A stretch of 64,000 nt of DNA from Symbiodinium natans (GCA_905221605.1 CAJNDS010000493.1:62001-126000), one strand, 5' to 3'. Positions 39,741 to 51,298 are shown, counted from the stretch's first letter. The notes: generated by a model not told the origin, from the sequence alone. Numbers and translations: made by a program.

Positions 39741-40128
39741 TGCTAGTAACACTCGTGTTAAGCCCAGCACGTCTTCTTTTGCGCCAGCTGACTGCTCGGT
39801 GGCCTGGCATGGGCAGCGCGTGCGAGTCGTCCCGCTGCAGCACCAAACACGTGGGCCGTTCTGGGGCATGTTCCCGGCTTGCCGTAAGGCTGCAACATCC
39901 TCTGCTGGAGCATCGGACAACCCTGCAGCCTAACACTCAAGAGTGGTGCAATGCTGGAGTTTGCTAGTAACACTTCTGTGCAAAGAACGCCCGGGCGTTA
40001 AGGCCGGCACGTTTTCTTTTGTGCCAGCTGACTGCTCAGTGGCCTGGCATGGGCAGCGCGTGCGAGTCGTCCCACTGCAGCACCAAACACGTTGGGCAGT
40101 GCTGGAGCATCGGACAACCCTGCAGCCT
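39741..40128. repeat. Direct duplication, two copies about 220 bases apart
   Basis: Copies at about 39741-39860 and 39962-40100 share long exact blocks such as GGCCTGGCATGGGCAGCGCG and CTGCAGCACCAAACACG. A second shared block, GGAGCATCGGACAACCCTGC, lies at about 39908 and 40104. A third partial copy (GCCAGCTGACTGCTC) is at about 40440. No protein recognised. Confidence 0.85.
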
Positions 40129-40512
40129 GGAACTTGAGGGAATTTGCAGCGAAAATGCCACAGAGCCATTACTACTACCTATTACTAACTCCAACGTGGA
40201 CGATGCCACATCCGCCTTGGAGTCTGCAGGCACCTCAGAGCTCATCAGCTCATCCAACAAGCCAACCATAACAAACGAGTTGCCCCTGTCAAGACTCTGC
40301 TCAGGTGCTTTCCACACCATTTATTTATAAAGAGTGACGGATGATATAATTATGAATATAAGTATTGTGATAATAAAATAAAGGATTATTTGATGGATCT
40401 TGCGGCTGCCACCGTTAAGGCCGGCACGTCTTCTTTTATGCCAGCTGACTGCTCCGCATCTGCCCCCTTCAAGTCTGCAGCAGCCGCCTCACGGCAACCA
40501 AGGAATCACCAG

Positions 40513-40575
40513 GGGTTTAGGGTTTAGGGTTTAGGGTTTAGGGTTTAGGGTTTAGGGTTTAGGGTTGAGGGTTTA
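40513..40575 (+). repeat. Interstitial telomeric array (TTTAGGG)n
   Basis: Eight to nine units, the last degenerate. Confidence 0.95.
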
Positions 40576-41246
40576 CGGCCCAGTTACCACCCTCTCACCC
40601 TGCCTTTTTGGCACATGGGGGGGGGGGGGGTTGCTCTACACTCGAAGCTCATACTATGATCTTGGAATGTGTTGGACAGAACAGTACTCCGCAAACACGT
40701 CCGAGATGACCCACACAGACTCCTCAACCCAAACCCCAGCTCCCCATTCTAGCGCCGGCCGGGGAGTTTCATCTGCAACCTGTGCTAATACACCATCCCC
40801 ATTTTACGTTCTTTCATGAGCTTACCCCCCCTCAAGCGCAAGGTTGTCAGGTGTTCTCTCCCTCGCAGACTGGGCTGCTCGCCAGCTTCCGAGCTAAGAA
40901 AGGCCAATGCTCTCAGAGCCGGGCCCCCACCGCTAAACCCCAACGTGGCATATTAGGAGCGAGCGCTCAAAGCCCAGCAAAAAATCTGCCAGCTAGTGGC
41001 CTGCAAAACATAAACACGTTTCGCAAATGGCCGGGCAACCCACTTTGTTGGGTTGCGGGAAAGATCAGCAGAAAGTGCTCAGCACCTGCTTCAGGGGCCA
41101 ATCCGTATCGTTCAGAAAATAGTCTCCTGCAAGCGCTTCTGCCGAGCTGGTCAGGATGTCTGGGGCTGGTCGTTGCCGCCAACCTGGTTCATGGTTGGGA
41201 TAGCATGAAAACTTTAAAGTTCTATTCCTTATTGAGGTTAAGCACC
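40576..41246. other. Downstream flank of the methyltransferase gene
   Basis: A G run (40618-40630) and GC-balanced sequence without telomeric arrays. It is probably the 3' untranslated and intergenic region of the gene at 41247-43286. Nothing else recognised. Confidence 0.45.
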
Positions 41247-43286
41247 CTAAAAAGTGAAAGAAAATTGTTTCCCAACTTTGACAAAGCAACCTGTCGTGCA
41301 AGCATCCAGAAGCTTCTTGCGGCCACGAGCTTGGTAGCGAGCCAGGGCGCATAGACCACCAGGGTCGTCTTGTGAAGGAAAGCTCAGGCCAGTGGTGCGC
41401 AGCAGGTCTGCACGAACAAACGTCGCGTCTACCCCGCCCAGGTGAACCAAGACATAGCCCAACGCACGCCCCACATTCCGCAGAGCCGTGATGCTCGCAG
41501 AGACCAGGGCCGGGAGCTTGCCCAAGTTCGACAAACATAGCTGATGCACAGGATAGCTGGAATACCTGACAGCCACATCTTCATCATATGGCAAGTCGAC
41601 ACCAAATTCGATGATGACGATACGAGGGCGGTACCTTCCCTCCAAACAGAGCTTCACCCACAAGAGCCACTGGTTCCCGTCGGTATCCAAGGACAGGACA
41701 TCAAAGGTCGATGGCACCATCTGCTCTTGAAACAAGCTTACAACATTCTCGGGTGTTACCCGGTGCGTGGTCAGATTGATCTCCTGGTTCTGAAAGTTGT
41801 CATCTATCATCAAGCCCTGAAAGCCATGGCGGGCCCGAAGGTAGCGCGTGTTGCACTGGTCGCCGAGCTGCGTGCCGATTTCGACGAAATACCGCCTCTC
41901 CGGCCCCAGCATTGCCAGAAGCCGCTCCAGAACGCCATCATTCAAGGCAGCGGAAAACACAGATTTCAACGAAGGCTCCCACAACGAAAGCGGGCCCAAG
42001 TCTCCCGGTGCAGCGCTTGCCCACACCGGCAAGCTGACGTTCGATTGAAGCCTTCGCTCTCGCCATCGCAGCTGCTCCTGAAGGCCGGCTTGCAGGGCCA
42101 TGAGCGCACGCCAAGCCCCCGGAAGTATCACCCCTTCGCTCTGGGTTCTGGGGAAATGCTGGGTAGCTTCGATCTCCGCTACGTTTGCTTTCCTCATGTG
42201 CATCTCTGCCAAGTTCGGCCGGATGTCCAAAAAACGTCGTGCGTTAAATACGTGTGCCATCACGCGAGCTGTGTCGCAACGGTGCTCCGATGATAGAAGC
42301 TGCCCATGGCTCGCAATGAGCAGAGCGAAACGCGACAAGTCTGGGTACGTGTAGACGTTGCCACCCGTGGACGCAGAAGTCGTCAGTGACAGCCCGTCTG
42401 CGTCAATGACCAGTTCCGCCATGTTGTTCTGAAAGTTCTCACAGGTCAATGCTGGCCGGAGGAGCAGGACGTTCAGCATCTGGATGTAGGACGCCGCGGC
42501 TTGCAGCATCGTGCGCAGCAATGGGTCCATCAGGTTCGACCATGCCAAGCTTTCGCTCCAAATTAAAGAGTTCCACATCTCGAAAAGACGATACCAGTCT
42601 AAACCTGAGCTCTCCAAGCGGTCCCCGTCTTCGCGCAAGCTCCAGCGGCAGACCTGCGAGGCCAGAATCAACAGGAGAGCTGCCGGGCATGCCTCGTAAG
42701 TGGAATCCGCGTCGTCCACCCACTGCCTCTCCATGACTTCCCATTCCGGCGAAGCGGAAGGCAAACCCTCATACAACAGTCGATCTGCTGCCTCCGCAAG
42801 GTACTTGGTGATGGGAACGTCGGCCCCTTGACAAGGAGACGGGGCATTCGCAATTCCGTGCGACAATTGGGCCACCTTGTCGTCGAGCCTTGCAAAGCGA
42901 TCCGGCGAACAACATGTTTCCCGAGAACCATGAGCCCAGCCATTCTCCCAACAGTCCGGCAAGGTCAACGAACTGCGCCAATGCTCTGGTTTGGCACAAC
43001 ACAAGAAGTACTGCGAATACGCAAAGCCTGTCAACCAGCAGTCGCCCCGTGATTTGCGCAAAGCCGCCATGCCAGCGCCGAATAGCAAGCGGAAACCCCT
43101 CAGAATTTCAACATGATCCACGATGTGCCAGAAAATACGATGATAGCTGTGGTGAAAATTTAATTTGAGCAACGCTCCTGAAATCATTGTAACAAACTCG
43201 GCAAACAAAGCCAAACTGCCTGCAAAACGCTGAGTGCGATGGCACTGGCGCGTAATCATGCTGACGACTTCTCCACACGCACCCAC
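41247..43286 (-). CDS. FkbM-like SAM-dependent methyltransferase domain protein, intronless
   Basis: 679 residues in one frame. The C-terminal part (about 440-640) is a Rossmann-type methyltransferase: the SAM-binding motif is FVEIGTQLGDQCNT (467-480), and DVLSLDTDGN (529-538) is the acidic motif typical of FkbM-like families, followed by the strand IVIIEFG. The N-terminal 140 residues hold hydrophobic stretches and a Cys cluster (CC at 96-97, CW at 112-113, CC at 125-126) seen in many dinoflagellate secretory proteins; the middle is helical and unassigned. FkbM-type enzymes O-methylate sugars or secondary metabolites; the substrate here is unknown. The lack of introns contrasts with the intron-rich neighbours and could reflect origin by retroposition, though no spliced-leader relic was seen upstream. 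Start codon not certain. Confidence 0.78.
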   Translation of the reverse strand: MGACGEVVSMITRQCHRTQRFAGSLALFAEFVTMISGALLKLNFHHSYHRIFWHIVDHVEILRGFRLLFGAGMAALRKSRGDCWLTGFAYSQYFLCCAKPEHWRSSLTLPDCWENGWAHGSRETCCSPDRFARLDDKVAQLSHGIANAPSPCQGADVPITKYLAEAADRLLYEGLPSASPEWEVMERQWVDDADSTYEACPAALLLILASQVCRWSLREDGDRLESSGLDWYRLFEMWNSLIWSESLAWSNLMDPLLRTMLQAAASYIQMLNVLLLRPALTCENFQNNMAELVIDADGLSLTTSASTGGNVYTYPDLSRFALLIASHGQLLSSEHRCDTARVMAHVFNARRFLDIRPNLAEMHMRKANVAEIEATQHFPRTQSEGVILPGAWRALMALQAGLQEQLRWRERRLQSNVSLPVWASAAPGDLGPLSLWEPSLKSVFSAALNDGVLERLLAMLGPERRYFVEIGTQLGDQCNTRYLRARHGFQGLMIDDNFQNQEINLTTHRVTPENVVSLFQEQMVPSTFDVLSLDTDGNQWLLWVKLCLEGRYRPRIVIIEFGVDLPYDEDVAVRYSSYPVHQLCLSNLGKLPALVSASITALRNVGRALGYVLVHLGGVDATFVRADLLRTTGLSFPSQDDPGGLCALARYQARGRKKLLDACTTGCFVKVGKQFSFTF

Positions 43287-44189
43287 ACAAGCTGTCTACC
43301 ACACGGCACCAAGCGACCTCCTTGCTGCCTGGCATGACCTCTTCTGACCCAAACATCTTTAGGCCAGCGACCTCGTCTTGCACGGCACCACTCCCGGCAG
43401 CCTCTCAAAGGCAAAACCGATCAACTGTTGGAAATCCCTAATTTGTAAACCGTTTTTCTGAAGGTTCTCACATTCCTTGAACATCCTTAAACCTAATCCT
43501 TAAACCCTAAACCCATTAATTAAGGAGGACATTGGGGTTGAGGTTCAGGCCAAGGATGCTAGGGCTGATTGAACTGAGGCTGGGAGTGGGACAGGGGGCC
43601 CCTAAAATCCTATAACCGACCCCAAAATAGTTGGATTCCTTTAAAATACGGACCCCGAAAAGGTACCCCTTTTTGCAGCTGGGACTCTTTGATGCCAGGC
43701 AAAGCTGCTTAGAAAAGGTACCCCTAATTTCGGAAACCCTTCTTTTGAGATTGGGGTTGAAGTTCGGAGCACTTGTTGGGCGCGGGTTGCTAAAAGGGCG
43801 GGGCAAAGCTTGCAAAACACACGCGACGGTCACCGTGAATTATCACTGTCTGGAAGGCTGAAAGGCTGGACATGTGAATTGCAGGGTGTAGTTCCTCCAA
43901 GTGACTATTGTATGTCCTTCATTACGAAACGGGCCTGGAATTAGTTGCCCACATAAAAGTAACCATCGAACGGCGTTGTTGTAACCGTGTTTGTTTGTGC
44001 GGTTTGCTTTGAAGTTTTTTCTTGCTTACTAATTACGCCGTGGGGTTTTTACCTGGAGGTGTTCTTTCTTTTTTTCGGTACCTGTTGCGACATCCCCGCC
44101 ACTGTATTGTTCCTATTTCTGTGCCTGCTAACAGACCCCGGCACCCCAAGCTCAAAGGCTCAAGGGATTACGGCCCTTGATTCGGACGC
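43287..44189. other. Intergenic, no recognised gene
   Basis: Mixed composition. AAAAGGTACCCCT occurs twice (about 43657 and 43712). Plus-strand frames at 43987-44140 are Phe/Leu/Cys-rich and look like chance. Confidence 0.4.
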
Positions 44190-47060
44190 CGCACTTGCAA
44201 AAGTTCCGGTTCGGAGTGGCAAATCCAAACCGTGCGCAGCGAAGGCGCCCACGTCGCTGCATGGGACGAAGCCATGCCAGGTCCACCCGATTCGCGCTCT
44301 CGCGGCGATGAGCCGGTCGATTTCTTGCAACGCGCCGCTTCCCACGCCTGTGATGAGCGCGCGCTCGAGACGCACCTTGTTCTTGCTGATCTGTCACCGG
44401 CCTCTCGTGCGCACAGCGCCCGCAGCGGCAGCCGGCGGGCTTCAGCGCAGCGGCAGGCGACTCGGTCCGTCCGGGTCACCAAAAGCCAGGACGGCAGCCA
44501 GGGTCGGCAGGCTGTCTTGCGCCGGCCCCACTACCGCCCTTGCCCTCCCCAGCGCCGTTGAGCCGACCGCCTGCTGGCATGCGACGGACAGGGCGCTCCA
44601 CCACCTGCGTGCCCAGGCGACGCCGGCAACCGCGCGCAAAGGTGCCGGGGCGCGGCAGGCCCGCAAGCGGACCAGGCGTCGCACCACTGACGCAGCCTCG
44701 GCGTTCCAGCGCCCCCCGACCTCACAACCAAGCACGCAGAGCTGTTGCGCCCCCCCCTGTGCGAGCTCGGGGTAGGTGGCCGCCAGGTGGCCCGCTTACG
44801 CCGCTCGGCCGTGCGCAGCACGGCCCCGTCACGGTCTGCGGCTCCGCAGTGGGGCGTGCCATCCCTCGCCAGCGGCGAGACGAGTGTGCCGTAGATGACG
44901 AGGTCCAAGCGGCGACGGTCGCCCGGGGGTACTCCAGGCGCGGTGGTATGGGCCAGCCATTGCTGCGGCACCACTTGGCCCTCTGGCCCCCACAGCCTCG
45001 CCCGCGACGCGCACCCAGGCGCGCTCGACGACTTTGGCACGGCGCGCAAGCAGGCCCGTGCGGGGGCAAGCCAAGGCGTGGTCGCCGTGCTCATCGACAA
45101 GGCGGCCACACCCCGGGGTGGACTGCCCGCCATCCCCACCGCAACGCCCTGCGGCCAGCGGAAGCGGCAGGCGGAGGCGTCGCCTCAGTGCGATCTGCAT
45201 CATCTCCGGGGAGAGCGTCGTGTGGGGGTCACTTGGGATGGCCGTAAGCCATGCGCCGGCGTGGGGCCCAGCCTGTGAACGCACAAAAGCGCGATGAGCG
45301 GGCGACAAGGAAGGCAGCAACACGCGGTCGCGGAAGAAACGGTTCCGAGTACGCGACGCGTGAAACTGCCATCCATGCACCCGCCCGCCAGGCTCAGTGG
45401 CGTCGGGCTCGGGTCCCGGCGGTCTCGCCCCCCTAGCAACCCGCGACCAGGTCGGCACATCGACCCAGCCTTCGTGGAGGAGTAGCTGCCGACCAGCCTC
45501 GGCGGCTCGCAGGCATGCTGGGCCAGTGCCATCTTGGAGAGCCCGACCGCCCATGCGGCAAACCTGGGGCAGCGGGCCTCGGAGACGGCGAGCGAGTCAG
45601 CCCACGCAGCCCAGTAAGCTGCGTGGGCTGCGCGTGTTGCCTGAGTGAGACCCAGACCTCCTAAGCTTGCGGGCAACAGCGTGATGGCGCGTGCCGGGCA
45701 CTCCACGTCCTCGGCCGGCTCGCCAACACAAGCTTGCAACGTGCCCCACACAGCCGCATCGCGCGCCGCAGCGTACGGCTTGATCGACTCGGGCGGCACA
45801 GTTCGCAGGGCGTGGTTGGCGCGCGGCGAGGCGCAGTACGCCAGGAGCAACCACGCGCACTGCAGGTCGGGCAGTAGGGGGAGCTGCCGCAGGAGCTCGT
45901 CTTCCTTCGCCACGCGATCCCGCCCCCACGCCTTTATGAACTCCCACGGGGCAGCCCAACGCGACTATGCCGCGTTCGAGCAACGGCTTGTCCCCGCGCC
46001 ACACATCGTCGCCGAGGTCGCGAACCCCCGGCGGCGCTGGTCCCCCGGAGAAGTTGAACGCGAGTCTTGCCCAGGTTGGCCGCGATCCCGGTGTGGGCCT
46101 CAACAGACGCCGTTGCCGTATCGAAGGCTGCACGGGACCGTGTTGGGCACTGGAGCACGAGGTAGAGGTCATCCAAAAACGCGAGGAGTTCCTCACCATC
46201 CTGAAGCCTCTCAGCCGCGTGCTGCAGCCCCGCATGTTGTCCCAAGGCGAAGAGCGCGGGGGCCAACGGGTCCCCTTGCTCGCATCTCTCGCCCTGGAAG
46301 ATGCTATGGTGCTCGCCGCTCTCGTCCCACCAAAGGTATTCCGAGGCCTGACCGTAGAAAAGCCGGGCGAAGGGGACGAGAGCGGGCGCCACTTCATGGA
46401 GCTTGTGCAAAAAAGCAGCGCGGGAAATGCAGTCGTATGCGCTGCGACCGTCTAGCGAGACGACGGTGGTCTGAGGGTCGCATTCGAGAGCGGCCCGCAG
46501 CTTCGCTGTAAGAGCGTCCATGCCCGCGCGAGTGCTTAAGGCATATTGGAATGCTCGGGTCGCCTCATCGAATGTGGCAGCGTGGGAGGCGGCCAACGTG
46601 CGGGAAACAAGCCGCCGGAACGTGTCGCCAGTGGCGATGCCACGGACCCCGCCTCCAGGCTTCTGGATGGCAGTCATGCGCGCAAGCGCAACGCCGGCAG
46701 CGACTTCCTGGGGCACGCGAACACGGGGCGAGGAGGGTGGCAGCCTCGGCCAGCAGTTCCAGAGCATCGGCCTGATCTAGCAGGACTTTGTAGTGTTCGG
46801 CCCGCGCTCCCGACAAGCCCGGCGCGCTGCCGCGCTTGCAAGCACGCAAGCTGCGCGCGATGGCGGCGGCCGAGATGTGTACCTGGGCAGGAGGCCGGAA
46901 CTGGAGAAGCTCATCAGGGATATCCTGCCTGGGCCGAGCCGGTCTCTTCGTCACGTCCGTCAGCGCCGCGAGGGTAGCCGCATCTCCGGGTGCCAGGGGC
47001 GCAAACGTGAGGTCGTGGCGGGCGCGTGAAAGCTCGCCGTTGCGGACTTTAGCGCATGCG
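44190..47060 (-). pseudogene. Decayed non-LTR reverse transcriptase copy, GC-rich dinoflagellate type
   Basis: Read on the minus strand from about 47060 down, in several frames. GSAPGLSGARAEHYK (about 46820) and MTAIQKPGGGVRGIATGD (about 46670) mark the N-terminal part of the RT; then LDGRSAYDC, CEQGDPLAP and AFLDDLYL carry the catalytic aspartates (46500-46150). Next come RQLPLLPDLQCAWLLL (45890), a zinc-knuckle region with CGRLVDEHGDHALACPRTG (about 45100) and the C-terminal EVGGRWN (about 44725). At least four frame changes break the gene. This RT class is very common in Symbiodiniaceae. The upstream endonuclease is missing. Confidence 0.82.
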
Positions 47061-47163
47061 ACCTCGCGTCGGTGGGCCGCAGCAGCCTCTGCATCGGCAA
47101 TGTTGCTCGCTCCGCGGGCGGGCCGATGCTGAGCGCGCGCACAATCCAACAAGGCGGGCCATT

Positions 47164-47690
47164 CGGCACCGATGCCGCTGCGGGGGCATGCTTGACCTAT
47201 ACAGCGACCCCCGCTCGGTTTGCGCGCAAGTTGGGGTGCTGGCGCGGGGTCCAGATCGCCGTCCACACCACGCTGGTCAGCCCAGCCAGGCGCAACAGGC
47301 AGGTGCGCGCAGGCTGCGAGAGGACGCTGGGGCTTGCGCTGCAACACGCAGAGAATACGCAGAGGAGCGCAAACGCCGCACCTACCCCGAACTGCAGCCT
47401 CACGGGCGCGGCCGGTGCCGCCTCGTGGTCTTCGGGCTCGAGGTCGAAGGGGGCGTATTGGCGGGGCTGCTCCGACGGCTGGCGCGGGCGCGCGGCGCGG
47501 CGCGGGCACCGTGGAGTGCGGGGCCGCGCATCAAGGACGGCCATGGCCGCGCTCGCCGCCCTCACCGCATGGAAGCACGCTGCTCGAGTTGCCCGCGCAG
47601 CCACAGGATGCCGGGGATGGGCAGGAGGTGCCAATTGGAGAGCTCCTCGCCCAAGAGCCAGTGCGCGGCCCAATGGACCGCCGGCTGGCT
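47164..47690 (+). pseudogene. C-terminal fragment of a second reverse-transcriptase copy, opposite strand
   Basis: On the plus strand: CRCGGMLDLYSDPRSVCAQV (zinc-knuckle), then VQIAVHTTLVSP and RRTYPEL with RLVVFGLEVEGG in other frames. These are the conserved landmarks of the C-terminal region of the same RT class. It lies head-to-head with the minus-strand copy, so two elements or an inverted rearrangement meet near 47.1 kb. Confidence 0.68.
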
Positions 47691-47879
47691 CGCTGAGCGG
47701 CAGTGGGCCCCCCAAAACACCGACCCTTGGATCATCGGCCGGAAAAAGGAGCGTGGAAAAAAACAAATGAAAAACAAATACCCCGCCATTCCCCCGCCCG
47801 CAGTGTTGCTACGCAGCTGCGGACTGCGGCGCAGTCATGCTGCACTGCGCAGTCCGCTGTGGATTTGGGAAACCGACAT

Positions 47880-48556
47880 GCCCGATGCCGAGTACCGCAT
47901 CGTGCTGCTGCGCCGGCTGAAGCCACCGCTCATTTTTTTCGCGCCTTTTGACGCCGGTCACGCGGTCCCTGTGCAGGTCGACCAAGTCCTAGGCGGAGAG
48001 GCCGAGGACTCGGCAAGAAGGTGGCTGGGGAGAGGCCGCTCATTCCCGCGCGATGCCCGTGCGGCGGCAACCTCGACGTATTGGGGGACCACCAGCGCGT
48101 GTGCGCGCTGGTCGGGGGGTTAGCCCGTCGTGCTGGCCCCCTCGAACGCGCTGGCGACGCCGGTTCCGCTCGGTTTGGGGGATTTGGTCCCACGCTAGCT
48201 TGCCTCAGCGCAGCACGCGGCAATGCCGAGGCCCTAGCTGCCACCAGCCGACTGCGGAGGCGCACGCTGCGTCCAGCACACGGGGACACGTGGCAACGGA
48301 ACGGGATGCTATACGGGTGGCAGTCGCAGCTTGCGATGAGCGCGCTCTCCATTTCTCACATCGACAACTGTTGTGCCGTGCCTTCGAAATTCTCTTGCCA
48401 CCCGATCATCTCCGTGTGCTCCTATGCGACATGCGGCTGCCTGTCCCGCTCGCGACGCGCACCGCCCTTTGCCGAAGTCACCTCGAGCTCTTGCTCAGCC
48501 TGTGCAACGTCCGGGGCGTTAGCATCTAGAGCCCTCCCACTCGAGCATGCCGTTTG
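47880..48556 (+). pseudogene. Further reverse-transcriptase fragments (zinc-knuckle region)
   Basis: Plus strand: YRIVLLRRLKPPL (about 47900) and, after a short unrelated insert, ARCPCGGNLDVLGDHQRVCA (about 48042-48100), then CSACATSGALASRALPLEHA (about 48490-48550). All belong to the same C-terminal region and are in different frames. Confidence 0.6.
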
Positions 48557-49161
48557 CTAACACCGTGATGCCTTTTTTTTGCCAAGCTGGGGATGCCACC
48601 GCTGCACAACACCTCACAAAGCTAACGGCCGCATCTTTTTGTTGCGAACGGTTTTTCCAAAAGACATCATTGCTGATGGCCATATACTCAATCAACTTCA
48701 AGATGTTTTGTTGCCATTTGCAGTTTGCTTCCGAATGCTTCCGACTTGGACTCGGTCGTTTCCGCTTTCCGCGTAGTTGGCCACACAGGGCCACATTCAT
48801 CACGCAGTCTCTCACACGATAGTGAGCTGCGGTGGGGCCAGATGCATGGTCTCGCCAACAGATGCATCACCTGCACGCATCCACGATGCTTGCCCTGGAG
48901 AATAAACTGCGCGACCCAATGCCTTCCTGCTATCTACCTTGCCCTAGAGGCTCAGAAAATTTGTTGGGTACTGCGGGCATTGGATGATGCACTCGAGATG
49001 GCATGAGCATGATCCGGCGATATCCGGCGACACATGCGTCATGGGATGACTTTGTTCCAATGACACGCGATATGATGGATACGCAAGCACTGACGCAGAT
49101 AGGGCGACCAGACCTAATTACGTATGGAAGGCACTTGTGTGGTTGCGTTTGCGTTTGCTTC
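48557..49161. other. No recognised feature
   Basis: Mixed composition, no arrays. Short frames on both strands lack known motifs. Confidence 0.35.
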
Positions 49162-49365
49162 ATGCTGGCGGTGCGGGTGGTAGTCGCCATGGCCGCAGCC
49201 CCCATGTTCGGCACGGAGTCCTGCGGAGAGAACTCTTTTTGCCGTCGTTTCAACGGTGGACATACATCTCTTGGGATGCTCTGCAGCAACATTCGCTTGA
49301 AGGGCGATCGGGCCACGTGGCACATGCGCGTCTCCTGTTGTGAATGCCCGGCAGGATACCGTGGC
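49162..49365 (+). CDS. Possible exon: signal peptide plus EGF-like Cys pattern
   Basis: MLAVRVVVAMAAAPMFG is signal-peptide-like. It is followed by CGENSFCRRFNGG and CCECPAGYRG, resembling the start and end of an EGF-like domain. After the last Gly codon a GC donor is available. Downstream exons were not found. On the other strand just beyond lies a reverse-transcriptase fragment. Confidence 0.3.
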
Positions 49366-49483
49366 GTCACGGTCCTTGGACACGGCTACGCCATCTCCGT
49401 CTCCGCCGGTCGATCGCCGTAGCGGCAGCTGCGAATGGGTGTTGCCCAGGGTTATGCCACGAACCTGCCGTCGCAGGGTCCTG

Positions 49484-49642
49484 GATGGCAGCGTGAACGC
49501 GTGCGTGGGCGGTCACGGTATCCGGGGGCACCGTCCGCAAGGCGTGGTTGGCCCGCGGCGAAGCACTGATCGCGAGGAGTAGCCACGCCCACTGAAGGTC
49601 TGGGAGCTGGGGCAGCTGCTGTCGGAGCTCCCATTCCGTGCT
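49484..49642 (-). pseudogene. Reverse-transcriptase fragment
   Basis: RQQLPQLPDLQWAWLLL and SPRANHALRTVPP match the same segment of the minus-strand copy at about 45900-45800 (RQLPLLPDLQCAWLLL, SPRANHALRTVPP). It is an isolated piece of the same RT class. Confidence 0.8.
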
Positions 49643-51198
49643 CATGTTCTGCCTATGCCGCCACGTATTTGCCAATGGCCCGAGCGCGCTCGCACGTAGT
49701 CAGTACAAGTCATCGACGAACGCAAACAAGCTGTCAGAGGGATGGAGGACAATGGCGGCCATGCACAGGGCACCGAGGGCTTCCGTGTCCTTCCCTACAG
49801 CATGCGATTGCGCGCGTCGGAACCGTAGTTGCATTGTCTTCGTGTGCATACATGCCAGCTGGATTAGCTGGGGGCATCATGGTGAACTTGCATTCTGGAT
49901 CATTCTTGCCATAAGATTTCACAGGGAAACACAATCGAAGACTCGCGTGTCAACCGGCATGTGCCATGTGCGGTCTTGCTAAATTTGAGGTTTGGGTGGC
50001 AGGCCAGGCACGGAAAATGCAGTGAAAGGTGGCCGGCCGTGAAACAGAACCCCAGGCAAGAACGGCAGCAGGATGCAGCAGGGGCAGCTTGTGGTTACCC
50101 CGTGCGGAACCGTGGTGGTTTGGAAAGTGGACCAACGGGAAATATACGATGCCGCATGCTGCTTGGCTTTGTTGCGCATCAAAAGCGGAGCACGCGACCA
50201 ATGTGGACGAGGGGGCGACGAACCGGGGCACCGTCCGAGCTCCAGCTGCAGCTCGATCCCAAGCGTGACGGACGCCAAGCTCCGTTTCAAATCCGGGCGG
50301 ACTACCGGGCAGGACTGCACCAGCTATGCGGCGCAGCCACGTGGCGTCGTGTCGATTGCTGAGGTTATACCTGCGCGCCGCTCGAGAGAGGCTTCAGCGT
50401 GAGGTACGCATCAAGGCAAGACATGCCCTGCGCCACAGCCGGCCAGCAACCCGTGGTCTTGACGTCCTGCGACGAATTCGCGGAAGCCCCTGTGGGAGCT
50501 GAAGAGGCACGTACACACAATACGTTGTTGGCGCATGTTGCCACACAGCTCGCACATGGAAAGCGAAGTTCGGAACATAATCTGTGCGAATGCCGCTCCG
50601 CCGCAAGACGCGCAGATCGCCATGCGGAACGCAGAAGTGTATTTCGACAAGCGGCAGCTGTTTTCGTGGTCGCATTGTTCACCCTTGCGCTTCATCTTCT
50701 AAGCAACGCTCGACTTGGTGCGGGTGTGAATCGGAATGGGCCTGAACGCCGTGACGTGCCACTGCTATCTACAGTAACGCATGGGCGAGATCAGGCTGAA
50801 AAACCCCTCGTGGTTCCTCGGAGTTCCGTCGCCGATCTGGTTTTCGCTTCATCGAAACCATTCCCAAGACGGCGCTGTCTGTGCTGCACTTCCCGTATGC
50901 GGGCACCTCGTGAGACACCACGTGCACCACTCTTGCGTGCTAACTTCAAACGACTTGAAACCTGGTCGGGCTGCGCGTCTGGGGTTCTGGGTTTAGAATG
51001 GGTGCGTGACTCGAGTGCAAAGTGCACGCTTTGGGCGCTCTTCTTTGTCGGTTGGCCACGCATTTTTGGTCCGGATTGGTGGCAGCCAGTCCAACAAAAG
51101 TAATGGTCTACACTTCAGAAGGTTTTTAGATTCAAGGACATGGAGAGCGGCCACCGCACCGCAAAGAAGCCTATAAAACCTTCTAAGAACGTTGGGTG
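49643..51198. other. Unassigned stretch without arrays
   Basis: Several overlapping frames on both strands, none recognised. A plus-strand frame (50399-51103) contains a hydrophobic segment AAAVFVVALFTLALHLL and could include an exon; the opposite strand of the same stretch shows Cys-x2-Cys pairs. I cannot choose between them. Confidence 0.3.
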
Positions 51199-51296
51199 CT
51201 TGGAGTGGGTAGTCATAAGTAGAGTTCCAAGTATGGAAACTTGCTTATATAACCCCATTTATGACCCTACTTATAACTACCCCATGAACCTCCAAG
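51199..51296. mobile_element. Inverted-repeat element of the 14399 type, complete copy without internal array
   Basis: Left CTTGGAGTGGGTAGTCATAA; right TTATAACTACCCCATGAACC then TCCAAG followed by TA. Length 98 bases. A CCCTAAA array begins 3 bases after the right end. Confidence 0.8.
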
Positions 51297-51298
51297 TA

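Noticed and set aside
44531-48123. Numerous long Arg/Ala/Pro-rich frames on both strands
   Set aside because: High GC content keeps all frames open; only the frames with reverse-transcriptase motifs were kept.
50411-50695. Minus-strand frame with Cys-x2-Cys pairs (CASCGG, CELCGN) as a zinc-ribbon protein
   Set aside because: The plus strand is equally open with a hydrophobic segment; spacing fits no family I know, so neither was called.
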